From NCBI GenBank assembly GCA_024761205.1, contig JAMASS010000019.1, forward strand, positions 29,982 to 93,981: a stretch of 64,000 bases of DNA, given 5' to 3'. The notes under the pieces were generated by a model, which was given only the letters and a program-made list of their open reading frames with translations, made no database searches and was not told the DNA's origin. Below are positions 1-7,674 of this stretch, piece after piece. A program made the position numbers and the translations under genes. Source of the stretch: Limisphaerales bacterium. GTDB lineage: Bacteria; Verrucomicrobiota; Verrucomicrobiia; Limisphaerales; AAA164-E04. Position 1 is the stretch's first letter. The number at the start of each line of letters is the position of its first letter.

Positions 1-274
1 CAAGTTTTCTCACACTAGGCCACCCGCATCGGCAAACACAATCAGTCTGTCAAAGAAATCAAATCGCGATTGAAAACCTCAACAACCAACATGTCACACG
101 GACAACTCGACGCGTCCAACTCAATTTTCTTCGTCAAATCAATCAACAACAACTAACACACACCGGGCCCGCACCCGAACTAGCCGCCCGTTCGGAAGCC
201 TTTGATTTAAAGCCCACCAAATGCAAGCCAGAGCACCCGGCGACATCATGCTTAGTGCTGAAACAGCCGCACCC
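1..274. other. no recognisable gene at window edge
   Basis: I see no convincing reading frame on either strand here. It may be the decayed continuation of the methyltransferase copy whose start is visible at 275-313, but beyond that start the resemblance is lost. Confidence 0.4.
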
Positions 275-388
275 GCAAACAAGCCCAAAGAGTCGTTTCA
301 ACAAGTGCCGCATGAAGCCTCTATCCTCAATTTCAACTAACGAAAAATCTCAGAGCTATGATCCCGCAACCAAGATTTGGATTTAGCC
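275..388 (-). pseudogene. decayed second copy of the start of the methyltransferase gene
   Basis: On the minus strand an ATG at 313 begins a peptide MRHLLKRLFGL, closely matching MRHWLKRVFGL at the start of the methyltransferase at 1175-1858. A second patch upstream (358-388, ATCCAAATCTTGGTTGCGGG) matches the patch at 1903-1932. The distance between upstream patch and start codon is 45 nt in both copies. After about 11 codons the methyltransferase motifs are gone. I read this as an ancestral tandem duplication of which only the 5' flank and first codons survive. It also helps choose the start codon of the intact copy. Confidence 0.45.
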
Positions 389-398
389 AAGTTGTTGA

Positions 399-1034
399 TC
401 ATAATGCTTCAGGCGGTTGCTTCTGCGACGGCGGGCGGAAGGTGCGGGCGTCGATGCGCTGCGGGATGTTCTCCGTGGCCAGCTCGAATCCCGGGTCTCC
501 ACAAAGATAGTTATCAATCTCTATTATGCAGTCGTCGTTGCGCAAGCCCTTGTCCGAAACGCCCTCCCATACATAAAGGCCATCACCGCCGACAGGCCAG
601 TAGATGATCGGCCAGTAACCTAACGATGTTATATCGGGATCGCCTCCAGCCAGGTTCACTCGCTCTTCGAATTCCACCCAGGTCTCAGTGAGATACCAGT
701 AAATCATGGCATCACTACGATGTTTGTTGTGACTTATTTCAGAGAAGGGATCCCGGTCCGGGGTCATGTCGTTGCGCCGTCCGTCTATCACGGCGTTGAG
801 GGCGTTGAACGCCGGGCACGCCCAGAGTTCGGCATCCAAATGAAAAACCCCGAAACCGATGACTTTCTCGTCTTTCGAGTAGATCGTCCCAACCATTAAA
901 TGACTCTTAAGGACATATACTCGCTCCCGATAGTAGAACTCGTATTTGTCCGGGGGATACGGAACAGAAGCCGCCTTCATCCGCCGGGAGGACGGGTCGT
1001 AAAAGGTTGCCAAAACCGAGTATTCATCCGCCAT
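399..1034 (-). CDS. hypothetical protein, 211 aa
   Basis: I do not recognise this protein. The frame is open further upstream, but the start at 1034 is supported by a strong ribosome binding site (AAAGGAGAGACG directly before ATG), and the upstream extension reads as low-quality peptide. The product is acidic, rich in Trp and Tyr, without a signal peptide or membrane segment, and ends in a basic Pro-rich tail. It lies downstream of the methyltransferase on the same strand and upstream of the decayed methyltransferase copy, in a region made by duplication. A role as the variable accessory gene of a duplicated unit is possible but only inferred. Confidence 0.6.
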   Translation of the reverse strand: MADEYSVLATFYDPSSRRMKAASVPYPPDKYEFYYRERVYVLKSHLMVGTIYSKDEKVIGFGVFHLDAELWACPAFNALNAVIDGRRNDMTPDRDPFSEISHNKHRSDAMIYWYLTETWVEFEERVNLAGGDPDITSLGYWPIIYWPVGGDGLYVWEGVSDKGLRNDDCIIEIDNYLCGDPGFELATENIPQRIDARTFRPPSQKQPPEAL

Positions 1035-1048
1035 CGTCTCTCCTTTGC

Positions 1049-1168
1049 TTACGGCGAGAGGGCTTCCCAGACGTAGCCCCAGACGGGGAAGTGCACCCCC
1101 GTCAATTTGGCGCAGGCCCAGGCCAGGGTCTGCGCCCCGAACTCCTGATTGATTCGAACGGCGTTCAT
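1049..1168 (-). CDS. small ORF, 39 aa, uncertain
   Basis: A 39-codon frame lies between the methyltransferase and the 211-aa gene, six bases after the stop of the first and 14 bases before the start of the second. The peptide begins MNAVRINQEFGAQTLAW and is Trp-rich. There is no clear ribosome binding site. The tight packing suggests it is translated or is the stump of a larger gene, but I cannot assign a family. Confidence 0.3.
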   Translation of the reverse strand: MNAVRINQEFGAQTLAWACAKLTGVHFPVWGYVWEALSP

Positions 1169-1174
1169 GAAGTT

Positions 1175-1858
1175 TCAGGCGGGGCGCGACAAACGAGCGG
1201 GAACGCCCCGCACATCCTTGACCGCCAAAAGATTGAACGCATGGCGGCAACGCACATCCGCCCGCAACCCCCACGCCAAAGCCGCGTCTAACACCGCCAC
1301 GCCCGAAAAACGCCACCGAAACTCACCGGCGTAACCATGTAAATACTTCAGCCCCGTCGTGCCGAACACCTCGTAGCCCAACCCCATGAAATCATGCGCA
1401 AACCAGCCCGACAAATGCCGCTGATGTTCATTGCCAAATTCCGGACCCTGCGGCACAAAACCATTCAGCGTTTCCAGCAACACGAACCGCCGCGTAATCG
1501 CCTCGCATTGTTCCAGCAACGCGAACCCCTGCCGCTTGGGCAAATGTTCAATCACCCCATACAACGTCACCAAATCAAACGGCTCCCCGCCCAACCGCGC
1601 CACAATCTCAGCCGGTTCGACGGCCAGCACATCCGCCGCCAGATACGCATCATGCAGCCCCCGCGCCTTCGCCCGCGCCACCGCCGCTTCGCACACATCC
1701 ACTCCCGCCGTCCAAACTCCCGGTCGGAACCCGCTCAAATGAGACCATTCCCCACAACCGACATCCAGAGCGCGGGCGACCTCCCCGCTCGCAATCAGCC
1801 GCGCGGTATGCTCCCGCGCTGCGGGCAAACCAAACACCCGCTTCAACCAGTGGCGCAT
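1175..1858 (-). CDS. class I SAM-dependent methyltransferase
   Basis: A Rossmann-fold methyltransferase of the Methyltransf_11/23 type. The glycine-rich SAM-binding motif ALDVGCGEWSHL is near residue 30, the acidic end of beta-2 (AGVDVCEAAV) follows about 20 residues later, and FDLVTLYGVIEHLPK gives the post-I motif. The last third has several aromatic residues and no metal site, so the acceptor is probably a small molecule or lipid-linked sugar, which is inferred. The start at 1858 is chosen because the decayed copy upstream also begins at the equivalent MRH codon. An in-frame ATG at 1876 is the alternative. It heads a minus-strand group with the two frames that follow. Confidence 0.75.
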   Translation of the reverse strand: MRHWLKRVFGLPAAREHTARLIASGEVARALDVGCGEWSHLSGFRPGVWTAGVDVCEAAVARAKARGLHDAYLAADVLAVEPAEIVARLGGEPFDLVTLYGVIEHLPKRQGFALLEQCEAITRRFVLLETLNGFVPQGPEFGNEHQRHLSGWFAHDFMGLGYEVFGTTGLKYLHGYAGEFRWRFSGVAVLDAALAWGLRADVRCRHAFNLLAVKDVRGVPARLSRPA

Positions 1859-1973
1859 CCCAAAGCGTTCTTTCATGGCCGTAAAGGTAACGCCTCCGCA
1901 CCATGATCCCGAACCCAATTCTTGGATTCAGTCAGTGCTGCAGCGGACGGAAGGCGCGGACGTTTGCCGCAAG

Positions 1974-2279
1974 TCAGCGGAGTGTATCGAGTCTGAGTCC
2001 AAAGATCACGAGACATAAACCAATCCAAAGATAAACCAGGATTCTTTGCCATCGGCTCCCCGACCAAACGACAACAGGGAAAAGCATTGCCAGGGTGATT
2101 GCGAAAAAAGCGGCAAATGCGTAGTTCTCGACGGCATCGAAGTTTTTATACACTAGGGGAAGTATTTATATCCATAGCACCATGATGGGCAGAGACACTG
2201 CATACGCCATAACAAGCCGCCAATTGGCGGTGCGGAATGGTCTGCTGAAACATTGCTTTTTCCAAGGTTGTTTGCTCAT
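1974..2279 (-). pseudogene. fifth small membrane protein of the array, broken by an in-frame stop
   Basis: Reading from ATG at 2279, the frame gives MSKQPWKKQCFSRPFRTANW, then a hydrophobic stretch, then a TAA at 2166-2168 (codon 38). In the same frame it continues to TGA at 1974-1976 with LAMLFPVVVWSGSRWQRI, which aligns with LPVMVWGKLWQKVV in the intact paralogs at 3931-4251 and 2940-3251. With the stop ignored the length (about 101 aa) matches its relatives (103-113 aa). It is the most diverged and most distal member of the array. It is either a fresh pseudogene or two short peptides. Confidence 0.7.
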
Positions 2280-2300
2280 CGCAAGGTTTTCCTCATTAGT

Positions 2301-2354
2301 TTATTGTTTAGTTCTCCGGAGGTTCTTACACCCACAAATCTGCCAGCTTTTCAT
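2301..2354 (-). repeat. protease-tail fragment, copy 5
   Basis: It encodes MKSWQICGCKNLRRTKQ followed by TAA and corresponds to the last 17 codons of the large protease-like gene (MDTWQIYGCEDLRRNGP). It lies 21 nt upstream of the fifth small membrane-protein gene. It has no translation signals of its own and is probably a relic of duplication. Confidence 0.75.
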
Positions 2355-2370
2355 CCCGTCGGCAACAAAC

Positions 2371-2412
2371 AAAAAACCCGCCCCGTCCGCCAAAGGCAGA
2401 GCGAGGCGGGCG
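2371..2412 (-). terminator. intrinsic terminator, array copy 4
   Basis: On the minus strand a GC-rich inverted repeat (outer arms CCCGCC and GGCGGG, inner part GCCTTTGGC) is followed by TTTTTT. It lies downstream of the 2438-2779 gene and upstream of tail fragment 5. The same element follows each intact small gene of the array that is followed by another cassette. Confidence 0.7.
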
Positions 2413-2437
2413 CAGCGGAAAAGGCGGTTGCTGCAGG

Positions 2438-2779
2438 TTATTGGGCGAGGTTCAATAAACCACGGACACTCACCCCGACAAGAAACAACAGGAACGCCAC
2501 TCCCAACAGGGCCGGAACCCTTTGCCGCCAACTGCCCCACACCGCCACCGGAAGCAACATCAACGCACCTGAGAGCCACAGAAACATAAAGACCAAATCA
2601 AAGCATACCCTTACAAGTTCCATTGCGTTACCCATCAGTACGCCATAGATCATGCTAAGGGGCGGAACAACTATAAAGACAGCAGCAAATATAACAGTGC
2701 CCATAACGATCGTCAGTCCGCCCTTCAGCCGCTTGGTCAAAGCGGACTCATCCGGTATGAAGTAGCTTTTCAAGTTCAT
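2438..2779 (-). CDS. small membrane protein of the array, type B (113 aa)
   Basis: A 113-aa protein with a basic N-terminus containing IPDESALTKRLKGG and about three hydrophobic segments (roughly residues 23-45, 52-78 and 84-106). The third is preceded by the family signature LLPVAVWGSWRQRVPALLG. Its closest relative is the gene at 3441-3776, which shares the N-terminal FIP(K/D)(Q/E)SALTKR block, so these two form type B. Function is unknown. It stands 17 nt downstream of a protease-tail fragment and is followed by its own terminator. An immunity-like or membrane-anchoring role towards the upstream protease-like protein is inferred from context only. Confidence 0.7.
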   Translation of the reverse strand: MNLKSYFIPDESALTKRLKGGLTIVMGTVIFAAVFIVVPPLSMIYGVLMGNAMELVRVCFDLVFMFLWLSGALMLLPVAVWGSWRQRVPALLGVAFLLFLVGVSVRGLLNLAQ

Positions 2780-2796
2780 GCTCGCACATCTTTTCG

Positions 2797-2862
2797 TCAG
2801 CGTCGTTCGTTGCGCCCGTCTCTCGTCAAATCTTCACAGCCGTAAATGTTAAAGCTATCCAT
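2797..2862 (-). repeat. protease-tail fragment, copy 4
   Basis: It encodes MDSFNIYGCEDLTRDGRNE and two further Arg codons before the stop, with a slightly extended end compared with copies 2 and 3. It lies 17 nt before the type B gene at 2438-2779. Sequence identity to the other fragments begins about 12 bases upstream of the ATG (GCCGACGGG). Confidence 0.75.
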
Positions 2863-2878
2863 CCCGTCGGCAACAAAC

Positions 2879-2920
2879 AAAAAACCCGCTCCGTCCGCCA
2901 AAGGCGGGCGAAGCGGGCGC
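2879..2920 (-). terminator. intrinsic terminator, array copy 3
   Basis: Minus-strand hairpin with inner stem CCGCCTTTGGCGG, outer arms CCCGC and GCGGG, then a T-tract. It follows the stop codon of the 2940-3251 gene. Confidence 0.7.
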
Positions 2921-2939
2921 AGGGGAAAAGGCGGTTGGA

Positions 2940-3251
2940 TTAAATAGGTCCGAAGAAATACTCGATAATCATCACCAACAGCACCCCAAGGGGCAGGGCG
3001 GACAGCAACCAAGCCACAACTTTTTGCCAAAGTTTTCCCCACACCATGACGGGAAGCATGACCATCGGAATGGTGAAAAACAAAACATCTAATATCACAT
3101 CATAAAAGTCTCTCGGGCTGAGAGCGGGATTAGAAGCAAGTAATAGATAGCTTAGTAGCACCCAAGAGAAGCGCCATATCGGACGATTGAAGCGTCTCCC
3201 GATAAAACCAGCCTTGTCCAAGATTTTCACAGTTCTCTTCACCTCCTGCAT
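2940..3251 (-). CDS. small membrane protein of the array, type A (103 aa)
   Basis: A 103-aa protein with three likely membrane segments. It shares MLPVMVWGKLWQKVVAWLLS almost exactly with the gene at 3931-4251, and both have an N-terminal (G)RRFNRP/GRQFRST-like block before the first segment, so these two form type A. The order along the array is therefore A-B-A-B and then a diverged member, which suggests duplication of a two-gene unit. The start at 3251 gives MQEVKRTVK and lies 19 nt after the stop of tail fragment 3. Function unknown. Confidence 0.7.
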   Translation of the reverse strand: MQEVKRTVKILDKAGFIGRRFNRPIWRFSWVLLSYLLLASNPALSPRDFYDVILDVLFFTIPMVMLPVMVWGKLWQKVVAWLLSALPLGVLLVMIIEYFFGPI

Positions 3252-3270
3252 CAGTTGCCTCCGCTTTCGG

Positions 3271-3324
3271 TTATGGGCCGTTTCTTCTCAAGTCCTCGCA
3301 GCCGTAAATCTTAAAGCTATCCAT
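3271..3324 (-). repeat. protease-tail fragment, copy 3
   Basis: It encodes MDSFKIYGCEDLRRNGP and a stop, differing at only three residues from the real C-terminus of the large upstream gene. It precedes the type A gene at 2940-3251. Confidence 0.8.
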
Positions 3325-3340
3325 CCCGTCGGCAACAAAC

Positions 3341-3372
3341 AAAAAACCCGCCCCGGAAATTCCGAGGCGGGC
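3341..3372 (-). terminator. intrinsic terminator, array copy 2
   Basis: Minus-strand inverted repeat CCCGCCTCGGAA / TTCCGGGGCGGG followed directly by TTTTTT. It uses the same outer arms as the other array terminators but a different inner stem. It ends the transcript of the 3441-3776 gene. Confidence 0.75.
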
Positions 3373-3440
3373 GAAGCGGGCGCAGAGGAAAAGGCGGTTG
3401 CCGCAAGGCAAGCCGTCAGCCGATGCCGCCTGACGCCCCG

Positions 3441-3776
3441 CTAACCTGCGGCACGGTCCAATAAATTAAGGACGACCATCAATAAAACAAACAACAAGAA
3501 TCCCGCTCCTAGCAGTCCCGGAATCCTTTGCTTCCACCAGCTACTGCCCCACACAGCCAACGGAAGCAATATGACAGAGAGTGAGATCAACAAAACCGTA
3601 ATGAAAAACCCGGCCAATGCCTCTACACGTTCCATTCCGGTAGTAGCAGGAACACATAATAGATAAAGAAGAATAGTTATGTAAGTGGCCACAAAGAGCC
3701 ACTTGGCCACCTTCATCCGCTTGGTCAAAGCGGACTGCTTCGGTATGAAGTAGTGTCTGATTTTGTCTTTGTCCAT
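3441..3776 (-). CDS. small membrane protein of the array, type B (111 aa)
   Basis: A 111-aa protein beginning MDKDKIRHYFIPKQSALTKR, with three hydrophobic segments and the signature ILLPLAVWGSSWWKQRIPG. It is the sister of the 2438-2779 gene. It starts 24 nt after tail fragment 2, exactly the spacing between the intact protease-like gene and its own downstream membrane gene. That shared spacing argues that each cassette descends from one protease-plus-membrane-protein junction. Function unknown. Confidence 0.7.
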   Translation of the reverse strand: MDKDKIRHYFIPKQSALTKRMKVAKWLFVATYITILLYLLCVPATTGMERVEALAGFFITVLLISLSVILLPLAVWGSSWWKQRIPGLLGAGFLLFVLLMVVLNLLDRAAG

Positions 3777-3800
3777 TTTCTCCGGTCCTTTCTCTCAGGG

Positions 3801-3854
3801 TCAGGGATCGGTCCGTCTCAGATCCCGGCAACCGTAAATGTTAAAGCTATCCAT
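3801..3854 (-). repeat. protease-tail fragment, copy 2
   Basis: It encodes MDSFNIYGCRDLRRTDP and a stop. It lies 24 nt upstream of the type B gene at 3441-3776, mirroring the intact junction at 4251/4276. Confidence 0.8.
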
Positions 3855-3870
3855 CCCGTCGGCAACAAAC

Positions 3871-3910
3871 AAAAACCCGCCCCGTCCGCCAAAGGCGGGC
3901 GAAGCGGGCG
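3871..3910 (-). terminator. intrinsic terminator, array copy 1
   Basis: Minus-strand hairpin CCGCCTTTGGCGG inside CCCGC/GCGGG arms, followed by TTTTTG. It follows the stop of the 3931-4251 gene. Confidence 0.7.
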
Positions 3911-3930
3911 CAGGGGAAAAGGCGGTTGGA

Positions 3931-4251
3931 TTAAATAGTTCCGAAGAACAGTTTGAAATACGCGATAAGCATCACCAACATTACCCCAAATGACAGGGAG
4001 GACAGCAACCAAGCCACAACTTTCTGCCAAAGTTTTCCCCACACCATGACGGGAAGTAAAAAAAGGGGAATAGCAAAAAAAACAACTGCCTCAACTATCC
4101 TTCGAAAAGATAGCCAAAGAGTGGGATGGTGATCCATTCCATCATCGGAAAAAAATACCGTGTAGAGATAAATTATCAGCGCGATTGCTATTCGCCAGCC
4201 TGTGCTTCTGAATTGCCTGCCACAGAAGTAATTTTTACAATCCGGTTTCAT
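3931..4251 (-). CDS. small membrane protein of the array, type A (106 aa)
   Basis: A 106-aa protein with membrane segments at roughly residues 18-34, 53-71 and 77-100, and the signature LLPVMVWGKLWQKVVAWLLS before the last. It is the member next to the protease-like gene: its ATG lies 24 nt after that gene's stop and has a good ribosome binding site (GAGGAGGAAAG). The arrangement implies co-transcription with the upstream gene and termination at the hairpin at 3871-3910. I do not recognise a named family. A membrane partner or immunity role is possible, inferred from neighbourhood only. Confidence 0.75.
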   Translation of the reverse strand: MKPDCKNYFCGRQFRSTGWRIAIALIIYLYTVFFSDDGMDHHPTLWLSFRRIVEAVVFFAIPLFLLPVMVWGKLWQKVVAWLLSSLSFGVMLVMLIAYFKLFFGTI

Positions 4252-6171
4252 TGGTTTCTTTCCTCCTCTTGACTTCTAAGGGCCGTTTCTTCTCAAGTCC
4301 TCGCAGCCGTAAATCTGCCAAGTGTCCATTTCCGTGAACCCATGCTCCAATGCCTTCTCGGCGAACAAGCGCATACACTCATTCAGAGGTTTATTTTGCA
4401 TCCAGTTGGAAAAGAGAACAGCCAAAGCCTCAGCCATTTCATTATGTTGGCGTCCCGCATAAACAATATTATTTAGATGAGCCCCTTGAGGCACCTTAAT
4501 TTCACCATGCCAGAGAACGATGGCGCGGGGTTTGCGTCCCAAATCCAGATACTTCTGTACGGTGCTGGTCTCCGGGCTGATGCCGAAGACGTTGGGCCAA
4601 GTGCTGGTAACGGTTTCGCACCCCATCAAAATCACCAAGCGATAGGGATGTTTGATCCGGATATCCGGGTCGGTCCTGAAATCCCACACGATCTTCGTCG
4701 AATTGCCGAGGGTTTCCGCTATTTCTTGAGTGTAAATCGCATCGTCCGGAGGATTATTGGGGTCATACGCTCCTCGTTTAGGTTCCCAAAACCACGGCGT
4801 CCGCGGCGCAATAAACTCGGCATGACCGTGGCCGAACCAAAAGAAGTTGCGGCTGTTTGGCAGGGCCAGGGTGTCGAGCAGGGTTCGTTTGTTGGCGCCG
4901 GTTCGAAATTGAAAGGTGGTTCCGACATCGTAGCCGTTGGGCGAGGGAAGCACCCGATACTCCCGGTTGTCCGGAAAAGCGGGGTTGGCGATGATGTTGA
5001 TGATGCCGTTCTGAATCATGCGGTGTTTGTGCTCAAATTCTTGCCGCCACAGGCCGCCCCATTTTATGGCTTCCGAATCCCATCCCCAAGCGACGACGAA
5101 GTCGTCTCCGTTCCAGGATTCTTCCTTGGTGAAGGCCGTTTCTTGGACGGGGTTCCCGATATCCGGGCGATCTTCCGGTCCAGAAGCGGCGGCCACGGTC
5201 ACGGCGCCGCCCAGAGCTGCCAGCGGTTGAACGAGGAAGAATTCGGCGCGGATGTTCTTGTCGTCGGGTAGGGGAGTGTCGGGGCCGATGTCCACCCGAA
5301 TAGCAATGCGCGAGTTTTGCGGGCGCGTCGCCAGGGACGCGAGATAGGTGTCGTCTTCGTCGTAGAAGTCGATGAGGACATCAAAGGGGTCGGCGGGGTT
5401 GTAACCGTTCACGTCAGCGATGATGTTGAGGTATTCGTCGAACTGACTGGCGAGAGGATCAAAGGTAAAACGGTTGTTGACGGTGATGGAGCGGGCTTCG
5501 CCCCGGACAAGGCGGTAATCGCCGGGGATTCCCGGGTATTGGGTTTGGAGTTGCAAGGACCTGGAGCCGTTAGGGGTGTGGCGGGTGTTCCAGTGAAGTT
5601 TCCATTGATTGCCGTCTTTCTCGATGAAGGCGTCGCCGGTCACTTCGCCATCGACAACGAGGCTGAAGTCGGTGCCGGCGGGCACTTGGGATGAGATGTT
5701 GAGGTTGACGGTGAGGATGCCGGAGGCTTGCACCGGAAGGCCGGAAAGCCTCAGGGGGTGGGCATCGGCAACACCGGGCCGGGTGTGGAGTTTGAGTTCG
5801 GCGGCGTGGGGCAGGCCGTCATTGTCGTTGTCCGAGTAGGGATCGATTTCCTCGTCGGGCACGTCGGTGACGGTGACGCGGAAGAAGCAGATTGCGTCGC
5901 TGTGGTTGAAGCATTCCCTGATTCGTCCGGTGCTGGCGGCGGTGACGGTTTTCAGGGTCGTCCATTGCGGGGCGATTAGGGAGAGGGCCGCCTCAATCTT
6001 GTAGGTGCTGCCTTCCACTCCGTCCCAGAGGAGGCAGAGGTTGTTGGGCGGATTGTACTCGATGGCCAATCGGTCTCCCACGCTTTGCGCATTGGCTATG
6101 AATCGGGAAGCGAGAGGTTGGGCTTTCTCGAATAGTTGACTAGGTTCATCCACGCTTTGCTCTCTGGCTAT

Positions 6172-7118
6172 GGGAGCGGGAGCGGGAGGCGTCGGTGGAG
6201 GGGTAGATGGCCGGCTGGGAATCTGGGTTGGGGTGGTGTCCGGGGTGAAGCCGTAGCGGAGGGTGTAACTGCCGGTGTCGATGGAACAATAGTGGCGAAC
6301 CCCGGTCTCGAAGCGCTGTATCGGTGGCGACTCTGTCTCCGTGCTTCCACTCCGCTCCAATGGCTCCGCAGGTCGTTTCTGGTAGCGCTGTCTCGATGGC
6401 GGGTAGTGTACGCTGTTACGACTAGTGTCGATGGAACAATAGTGGTTCACTTTGACGTAGTAGGTGCCGGCGGTGACTTCGTGGGAAATGTTGAAGTTGC
6501 GGCCGGTGCCGCCGTCGTCGTTCCGGGTCAATTCGTTACCGTTGTTGTCATATAAGCGGCCGTAGGTGTCGGTCTCGTCGCCGGTGTATTCGGTGTAGGC
6601 CCAGATGGTGCCGGCGCACTGCACGGTGAGGTAATAGTTTTCGGAATCGCCGCTGTAGCTAATGGAACCGCTGCGCATTAATGAGAGCTCTCTGCATTGC
6701 GCATTGGCGGCGGCGGGCGCGGGAGCGGGAGGCGCCGGTGGAGAGGTGGATGGCCGGCTGGGAATCTGGGTTGGGGTGGTGTCCGGGGTGAAGCCGTAGC
6801 GGAGGGTGTAACTGCCGGTGTCGATGGAACAATAGTGGTTCACTTTGACGTAGTAGGTGCCGGCGGTGACTTCGTGGGAAATGTTGAAGTTGCGGCCGGT
6901 GCCGCCGTCGTCGTTCCGGGTCAATTCGTTACCGTTGTCGTCGTATAAGCGGCCGTGCCGTAGGTGTCGGTCTCGTCGCCGGTGTATTCGGTGTAGGCCC
7001 AGATGGTGCCGGCACACTGCACGGTGAGGTAATAGTTGTCGGAATCGCCGCTGTTGCTGATGGAACCGCTGCGCATTAATGAGCGCTCTTTGCATTGCGC
7101 ATTGGCGGCGGCGGGCGC
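6172..7118 (-). repeat. tandem repeat of a 390-bp PPC unit
   Basis: Two near-identical units each encode the block from ANAQC through the PPC domain to the Pro/Ala linker. The marker GCATTGGCGGCGGCGGGCGC occurs at about 6700-6720 and 7097-7117, a period near 395 bp, which is 390 bp (130 codons) after removing the 5-bp duplication in the first unit. The second unit carries an extra 150 bp. Near-identity at the DNA level means the duplication is recent or is kept homogeneous by recombination. Confidence 0.8.
6275..6445 (-). repeat. in-frame 150-bp insertion flanked by 21-bp direct repeats
   Basis: The second PPC unit differs from the first by an extra 150 bp. The same 21-bp sequence (starting GTGTCGATGGAACAATAG) lies at 6275-6295 and 6425-6445 on the plus strand, with 129 bp of unrelated sequence between. 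The net gain is exactly 50 codons without a stop, giving an Arg/Ser/Pro-rich peptide unlike a PPC domain. It looks like an inserted element with a long target duplication, or a recombination scar. No transposase is present. Confidence 0.65.
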
Positions 7119-7384
7119 GGCGATGAGGACCGCCGCAATAATGAAAAGTTTGGTGATTTGTTGTCTGAGGCTGAACGTTTTCACATTACTCTGATGATAG
7201 CTTGGTCCTTATTGTCGCACTCCGGTAAGGCGATGGCAAACGTAACCCGCACCGGGCCGTTTGCAAACATTATCAGTAAAGCACTGAAGTAGTTCCCGCT
7301 TATTCGTTCCGCCACTGCCGAGAGCGGCGTCCATTGTTCGCTTGTTGGGAGACAATCCCCGAGGGGACGAATTGAAGTGTCAAG

Positions 7385-7460
7385 TGGTGGGCGATGAGGG
7401 ACTCGAACCCCCGACCTGCTGTGTGTAAAACAGCTGCGCTAGCCTCTGCGCCAATCACCC
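7385..7460 (-). tRNA. tRNA-Val (anticodon TAC)
   Basis: On the minus strand a 76-nt cloverleaf: acceptor GGGTGAT pairs with ATCGCCC, the anticodon loop is TTTACAC with anticodon TAC, and the T-arm contains GGTTCGAGTCC. Discriminator A and CCA are encoded. It decodes GTA/GTG valine codons. Confidence 0.95.
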
Positions 7461-7674
7461 CTGCCACACTTGACCGGCACCCGGAACGTCACCGGACGGC
7501 ATTGTGCGGCATTGTGCGGCATTTGAGTTCCGGCGCAAGCTCATTTACTGAAATCTTCCCGAGGCCAAAGGCGCTGATTTTAGGCAGAAATTTTTAAGAC
7601 GGGGATTCACTGGAGCAATATAATGAGGAAAATCCTGCCGATCCGGTTCAAATGCCTTCCGTGACAACAGTCCT

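Larger units (their letters stand above)
4276..7184 (-). pseudogene. secreted PPC-repeat protein with C25/caspase-like C-terminus, frameshifted
   Basis: Read with one frame change, this is a protein of about 970 aa. A GTG at 7184 opens a signal peptide (KLFIIAAVLIAAPAAANA). Two copies of a PPC-like beta domain follow (NYYLTVQCAGTIWAY to GTYYVKVNHY), joined by Pro/Ala-rich linkers. Next come a beta-rich region, a Ca-binding-like DNDNDGLP and an Ig-like stretch. The C-terminal domain has two hydrophobic strands ending in FFWFGHGHAEF (about 4820-4850) and LVILMGCET (about 4610-4630), the His and Cys arrangement of clan CD proteases such as gingipain-type C25, and it ends in the strand WQIYGCEDL. 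A 5-bp tandem duplication at 6952-6961 puts the signal peptide out of frame with the rest. It may be a dead gene, a phase-variable gene, or a sequencing error. Confidence 0.75.

Noticed and set aside
1873..2067. 64-codon minus-strand frame MVGEPMAKNPG
   Set aside because: It overlaps the 3' part of the fifth array membrane gene in another frame. The membrane-family signature in the other frame is the real signal.
2301..3440. CRISPR-like spacing of the repeats at 2.3-3.9 kb
   Set aside because: Repeat units are 400-500 bp apart, contain coding fragments and hairpin terminators, and have membrane-protein genes between them. This is gene duplication, not a CRISPR array.
4477..5271. 264-codon plus-strand frame opposite the protease-like gene
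   Set aside because: Its peptide is Gly/Val-rich and featureless, and it mirrors a minus-strand frame with PPC domains and protease-like motifs.
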